This document shows, in pieces, positions 62,853 through 64,000 of a DNA stretch of 64,000 nt. The stretch's first letter is position 1, and each line of letters opens with the position of its first letter. Under the pieces are notes generated by a model, which had not been told where the DNA came from, did not search any database, and worked only from the letters and a program-made list of their open reading frames with translations. The position numbers and the translations under genes are program-made. This stretch comes from Phycisphaera sp. (GTDB lineage: Bacteria; Planctomycetota; Phycisphaerae; Phycisphaerales; UBA1924). The stretch is from positions 372,001-436,000 of the forward strand of contig JACKGZ010000001.1 in the NCBI GenBank assembly GCA_020639255.1. Reading direction: 5' to 3'.

Positions 62853-63082
62853 GTGTCCCCCCTCTCGGTCTGGGGCTCAGGTGGATTGGTCGGACAGCCC
62901 GCGTCGATCCACGCCATGAGGTCGGCCACCCGATAGCGCCGAGCCGTCCCGATCAGGACGCTCGGGATCGCGCCGAGGTGTCGGTACTTGTCGACTGTGC
63001 GCGGGGCAATCCCGAGCATGGTGGCGGCTTGGCGGGTGTCGACAAGGATCGGTTCAAGGATGCTGCTGGGGTCATTGAGCAT
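62849..63082 (-). CDS. Excisionase/AlpA-like helix-turn-helix protein
   Basis: DNA-binding protein of 77 aa with a MerR/AlpA-type winged helix: I-L-V-D-T-R-Q-A-A-T-M-L-G-I-A-P-R-T-V-D-K-Y then A-R-R-Y-R-V-A-D-L-M-A-W-I. Such proteins act as excisionases or activators of excision. The stop overlaps the Prim-Pol start (ATGA) and its start overlaps the previous gene by 11 nt, so all three are in one operon. Confidence 0.8.
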   Translation of the reverse strand: MLNDPSSILEPILVDTRQAATMLGIAPRTVDKYRHLGAIPSVLIGTARRYRVADLMAWIDAGCPTNPPEPQTERGDT

Positions 63083-63284
63083 TCGTCACCCCCTCGCGCT
63101 TGGCCCGCTCGCTCAGCAGGCTTGCCACGGTGGGGATGTGAATCAGAACGCTCCTGCCTGCGATCAGGGCTGGTATACGTCCGGCTTCGATTTCCTCCCT
63201 TAGCCAACGCGCCGGCACGCGGAGGTATCGGGACGCCGTTGAGAGCGGCGTGGGGTCTTCTGGGTGGTGTTGCAGGTCATTCAT
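63072..63284 (-). CDS. Second excisionase-like helix-turn-helix protein
   Basis: Protein of 70 aa with the same excisionase/AlpA-like shape (T-A-S-R-Y-L-R-V-P-A-R-W-L-R-E-E-I-E-A-G-R-I-P-A, then a strand with V-L-I-H-I and a short helix). It is upstream of the first with an 11-nt overlap. Two such proteins in tandem may split excision and transcription roles. Small size limits confidence. Confidence 0.65.
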   Translation of the reverse strand: MNDLQHHPEDPTPLSTASRYLRVPARWLREEIEAGRIPALIAGRSVLIHIPTVASLLSERAKREGVTNAQ

Positions 63285-63356
63285 GCCCGCATGGTGTCAG
63301 GCTTCGGAATCCCGCAGTGGTGCCGCAGCGGTGCCGGAGTGGTGCGAAAACGCGCG

Positions 63357-63983
63357 TTAGAGCCCCTCGCTCCGAAGTAGCGTGATGCCGTTAGCTGTCA
63401 GTTGGTAGCCTGAATGCGTGCCGCTGGGGCGTTCCACCAGCTTGTTGTCTTCCATAAAACTCAAGCGTTTGCGGAGCATCGTTTCTTTGGGCATCCCCGA
63501 GAGCCCCAGAAGTTCGGTTCCTCTGACCAACCGCTTGCGTTTGCCAAGTTCAGCGAGGATTGTCAGATCCTCATCACAGAGAGCAAGAGGGGTATCCCCG
63601 TCGTGTGTAGGCGGAGGTTGCTTTTGCGATCGATCTGCCCTCGCTAGCTCTGCTCGCCCTGTATCGCTTAGCCGAATCTGGTGAGGGTGCTCCCACTCAC
63701 CGCGTTCGTGGCTTGCTGCCACCCGAACCCAATCGCCCCCGATGATCGGCTTTCGCATCGGGGAGTACCACTCGCCGTGATTGAGTCGGTGCTTGGGTTG
63801 GGTTGGGTCTTTCTCGTGTTGGTGCATGTTGTTGGCGTAGAAGCTGGCCCGGGCTTCAATCAGACTCAGAGAGTCGAGGCAGCGGAGCATGTCGAGATCG
63901 ACGCCCTCGGGCAGTTCGTCGTAGTCCCAGAGTTCTCGCTTTCCGAGCTGGCGCAATGCTTCGGCTTCAGCGGCATCCATCAC
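63357..63983 (-). CDS. Winged-helix-like hypothetical protein of the element
   Basis: Protein of about 207 aa. The C-terminal 70 residues resemble a winged helix (L-T-I-L-A-E-L-G-K-R-K-R-L-V-R-G-T-E-L-L-G-L-S-G-M-P, K-R-L-S-F-M-E-D-N-K-L-V-E-R, Y-Q-L-T-A-N-G-I-T-L-L). The N-terminal half has no known motif. Start is GTG at 63983 or ATG at 63980. It is the first gene of the visible operon and may regulate it. Confidence 0.65.
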   Translation of the reverse strand: MMDAAEAEALRQLGKRELWDYDELPEGVDLDMLRCLDSLSLIEARASFYANNMHQHEKDPTQPKHRLNHGEWYSPMRKPIIGGDWVRVAASHERGEWEHPHQIRLSDTGRAELARADRSQKQPPPTHDGDTPLALCDEDLTILAELGKRKRLVRGTELLGLSGMPKETMLRKRLSFMEDNKLVERPSGTHSGYQLTANGITLLRSEGL

Positions 63984-64000
63984 GAGACCCCCGCCCGCTC

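Larger units (their letters stand above)
60150..64000. mobile_element. Integrative element in tRNA-Val, left part only
   Basis: An integrase at the end of a tRNA gene, followed by a primase-polymerase, two excisionase/AlpA-like proteins and a winged-helix protein, all on the minus strand and closely spaced, is the layout of an integrated plasmid, ICE or phage satellite. No capsid, terminase, relaxase or conjugation gene is visible before the window ends at 64000. Right boundary not visible. Confidence 0.75.

Overview
The window is GC-rich bacterial chromosome. I read it as Planctomycetota, probably class Phycisphaerae. The main reasons are a single unlinked 16S rRNA gene (no tRNA-Ile/Ala, 23S or 5S follows it), a variant base at the universal bacterial probe site of that 16S, many long secreted proteins of no known function, a CX4CH haem motif in an exported protein, LPS synthesis (kdsA) beside McsA/McsB, and very short or absent 5' leaders on several genes. 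The class-level call is inference; the 16S at 45728-47214 would settle it.

Layout. 1-9963: exported TIM-barrel protein, purM, a CorA/ZntB-type transporter, a GH15-type glycosidase, fliN, the fabF/acpP fatty-acid pair, a DUF1444-like protein and a glutamine amidotransferase (pabA/trpG). 10035-14967: secreted beta-helix protein, an AT-rich orphan gene and an oppA-oppB pair with no oppC. 15004-22469: secreted and lipoprotein genes, a plant-type ferredoxin-NADP reductase, then fapA-cheY-cheX. 22743-24947: tRNA-Leu, a small hypothetical and a GT4 glycosyltransferase. 25334-36925: an ABC-2 permease diverges from a long, tightly coupled operon of three SPFH (HflK/HflC-like) proteins, an ABC ATPase, a permease and a large membrane-anchored protein. 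36937-45428: purC, GH10-like protein, ComEA-like protein, mfd, a Na+/Ca2+ antiporter and phoU. 45465-50729: 16S rRNA with its own promoter, boxA and terminator, then comF, mcsB, mcsA and rpmB. 50776-58666: exported hypotheticals, a DegT-type aminotransferase, dnaA, a GNAT protein and rpmA. 58686-59238: a RAYT transposase between perfect inverted REP palindromes. 59256-60110: kdsA. 60150-64000: the left end of an integrative element in tRNA-Val (integrase, primase-polymerase, two excisionase-like proteins, winged-helix protein), cut by the window end.

Most of the window is housekeeping and envelope biology. The parts most worth a second look are the SPFH-ABC operon, the tRNA-Val element, the REP/RAYT unit, the AT-rich gene coupled to a truncated opp operon, and the repeated pattern of -10 boxes lying 5-7 nt before start codons. 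I found no CRISPR array and no complete phage.
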